Assembly: GCA_002413385.1 (NCBI GenBank)
Contig: DHWW01000143.1
Coordinates: 1-6,474, forward strand
Source: Granulicella sp. UBA5172
Lineage (GTDB): Bacteria; Acidobacteriota; Terriglobia; Terriglobales; Acidobacteriaceae
Direction of reading: 5' to 3'
DNA length: 6,474 bases
A model generated the notes under the pieces. The model saw nothing but the letters and a program-made list of their open reading frames with translations, was not told the origin of the DNA and made no database searches. A program made the position numbers and the translations under genes. Positions 5,137-6,474 of the stretch are shown here, in pieces. Positions within the stretch are counted from its first letter, which is position 1; the number at the start of each line of letters is the position of its first letter.

Positions 5137-6342
5137 ATGCGCTCGTTCCAACGCCTCACCCTTGTTGCCGCAACCCTCGCCTTCACGCTACCATCCTTCG
5201 CTGCTGCGCCCGCCCACTGGGTCGGCACGTGGACCGCGTCACCCGTCGCCGAAGCCAACTCCCACCACGACTTCGCGGAGGACACGACGCTCCGGCAGAT
5301 CGTGCATGTCTCCCTTGGCGGCACCCATGTTCGCGTCGTCCTCACCAATGAACTGGGAACCGAATCCCTCAGCATTGGCGGCGCAACGGTAGCGCCCCCA
5401 GCGCCCGGCGGAGCGATCCAGCCCGCCGCTGCCGCTACTCTCACCTTCTCCGGCCACCCCACCATCGTCATTCCTCCCGGAGCCGTGGCCGTAAGCGACC
5501 CCGTCGACCTCGCCGTTCCGGCACTGTCCAACCTCGCCATCACGCTCTTCATTCCGGGCCAGACAGTCACCACCCTCACCAGGCACGGCCTCGCCCTGCA
5601 GACCAGTTACAGCGCTGCTGGCAATCAACTCACCGCCGCGACCTTCACCGACTCCCACCCGATCACCAGCTGGAGCTTTCTTAAAGACGTTGAAGTCGAA
5701 GCCCCCAAGGGCGGCACCGTCGTGGCCTTTGGCGACAGCATCACCGACGGCGCTCACAGCACCTCCGGAGCCAACACCACCTGGCCCGACATCCTCGCCG
5801 ATCGCCTCGACGCCAATCCCTCCACCCGCAACCTCGGCGTGCTCAACGAAGGCATCAACGGCAACCGCATCCTGCACGACGACTGGGGCCCCAACGCCCT
5901 CTCGCGCTTCGACCGCGACGTCCTCGCCCAAGCCGGCGTCAAGTACCTCATCCTGCTCGAAGGCATCAACGATATCGGCCACGCCGCTGACCCCGTGAAG
6001 CCGTACGACGTCGTCTCCGCTGCAGATCTGATCGCGGGCCTCTCGCAGCTCGCGACCCGCGCCCACACCCACGGCATCAAGGTCTTCGGCGCAACCCTTA
6101 CACCCTATGTCGGAGCCAAATATGAGTCACCGGAGGGCGAGGTTATGCGCCAGGCAGTCAACCAATGGATTCGCACAACGCCCGAACTTGACGGCGTCAT
6201 CGACTTCGACAAAGCCACGCGCGACCCTGCGAATCCCGCAGTATTCGCCCCAGCCGACGACTCCGACGACCACCTCCACCCCAACGACACAGGCTACAAA
6301 GCCATGGGCGATGCGATCGACCTAAAGCTTTTCAGGAGCTAG
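5137..6342 (+). CDS. Secreted SGNH/GDSL-family hydrolase (esterase/lipase type)
   Basis: The 401-residue protein starts at ATG 5137 with CAGGAG (5124-5129) 7 bases upstream. Residues 1-23 form a Sec signal peptide (R-S-F-Q-R, hydrophobic core, cleavage near F-A-A-A-P). The mature N-terminal part (about 25-188) begins with the W-V-G-T-W-T-A-S-P motif and looks like a beta-rich domain. The SGNH domain follows: block I GDSITDG with nucleophile Ser201, block II Gly239 in N-E-G-I-N-G-N-R, block III Asn278 in E-G-I-N-D, and block V D-D-H-L-H-P-N with Asp378 and His381. All four catalytic blocks are intact. The likely reaction is hydrolysis of ester bonds, for example acetyl groups on plant or microbial polysaccharides or other esters, outside the cytoplasm. 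The exact substrate cannot be told. It lies 48 bases after the truncated fragment and is followed by a strong terminator, so it is probably monocistronic or the end of its unit. Confidence 0.93.
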   Translation: MRSFQRLTLVAATLAFTLPSFAAAPAHWVGTWTASPVAEANSHHDFAEDTTLRQIVHVSLGGTHVRVVLTNELGTESLSIGGATVAPPAPGGAIQPAAAATLTFSGHPTIVIPPGAVAVSDPVDLAVPALSNLAITLFIPGQTVTTLTRHGLALQTSYSAAGNQLTAATFTDSHPITSWSFLKDVEVEAPKGGTVVAFGDSITDGAHSTSGANTTWPDILADRLDANPSTRNLGVLNEGINGNRILHDDWGPNALSRFDRDVLAQAGVKYLILLEGINDIGHAADPVKPYDVVSAADLIAGLSQLATRAHTHGIKVFGATLTPYVGAKYESPEGEVMRQAVNQWIRTTPELDGVIDFDKATRDPANPAVFAPADDSDDHLHPNDTGYKAMGDAIDLKLFRS

Positions 6343-6373
6343 TCGATAAAGGCTGTGTATAGCCCTGGGAAAA

Positions 6374-6424
6374 GGGACGGCGCGTTGCATTCCAGGCTTT
6401 CAACGCGCCGCCCCCCCCTTTTTG
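6374..6424 (+). terminator. Strong intrinsic terminator after the SGNH hydrolase gene
   Basis: CGGCGCGTTG (6378-6387) pairs perfectly with CAACGCGCCG (6401-6410) around a 13-base loop. The stem can be extended by GGG (6374-6376) against the following C-run. After the stem come eight Cs (6411-6418) and then TTTTT. It lies 32 bases after the stop of the hydrolase. On the opposite strand the hairpin is followed by TCCCTTTTCCC, a weaker T-run, so it may serve a convergent gene as well. Confidence 0.85.
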
Positions 6425-6445
6425 ATTTTGATTTAGAAGCTTCGT

Positions 6446-6474
6446 TTACTTCAACTCATACCCAGCGAAGAAGT
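6446..6474 (-). CDS. Possible C-terminal end of a convergent gene, cut by the window edge
   Basis: On the minus strand the last bases read F-F-A-G-Y-E-L-K followed by TAA (6448-6446). The alternating aromatic and small residues near the end could be the last strand of an outer-membrane beta-barrel such as a TonB-dependent receptor. The bidirectional-looking terminator just beyond also fits a convergent gene. With only eight codons visible this is a suggestion, and no family can be assigned. Confidence 0.25.

Noticed and set aside
5239..6072. Long minus-strand open frame (277 codons) across the SGNH hydrolase gene
   Set aside because: It is antisense to a gene with all catalytic motifs, its product is Gly/Val/Asp-rich with no recognisable domain, and it arises from the GC-rich third positions of the real gene.

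Overview
This 6.5 kb window is GC-rich chromosomal DNA that most resembles an acidobacterium (Terriglobia; Granulicella/Terriglobus/Edaphobacter type). That placement is an inference from protein style and from a fragment resembling the N-terminus of the acidobacterial 'VWFA-related' secreted proteins. No RNA genes, CRISPR arrays or complete mobile elements were seen.

Layout: (1) 1-1068 (+), a PAS-containing sensor histidine kinase whose 5' end lies outside the window. (2) 1097-1280 (+), a compact regulatory leader: a promoter, a 27-codon ORF containing the aromatic run F-T-Y-C-Y-W-Y, and an intrinsic terminator. It lies directly upstream of (3) 1326-1949 (+), shikimate kinase (aroK). (4) 1950-2129 (+), the C-terminal remnant of a class A beta-lactamase, in frame with the aroK stop and ending in a strong hairpin. 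(5) 2197-3324 (+), an AI-2E/PerM-family membrane protein with an awkward translation start. It overlaps by 4 nt with (6) 3321-3767 (+), a small Spy/CpxP-like (LTxxQ) protein with no visible signal peptide. (7) 3789-4859 (-), aldose 1-epimerase, convergent with (6). (8) 4942-5088 (+), a truncated secreted-protein N-terminus. (9) 5137-6342 (+), a secreted SGNH/GDSL hydrolase, followed by a strong, possibly bidirectional terminator at 6374-6424. (10) 6446-6474 (-), possibly the last codons of a convergent gene.

The most interesting signal is the aroK leader. The short ORF carries Phe, Tyr, Tyr, Trp and Tyr within seven codons. Its coding region can form a hairpin around those codons (1153-1159 with 1189-1196). 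The 3' part of that hairpin can instead pair with the 5' arm of the terminator (1196-1200 with 1248-1252). This is the layout of ribosome-mediated transcription attenuation, here sensing all three aromatic amino acids, the end products of the pathway AroK serves. The inferred transcription start falls at or within about 2 nt of the leader AUG, so the leader peptide may be translated from a leaderless mRNA.

The other genes look like an ordinary mix of membrane, envelope and sugar functions. Two gene remnants, a beta-lactamase tail and a VWFA-related head, indicate past deletion or rearrangement.
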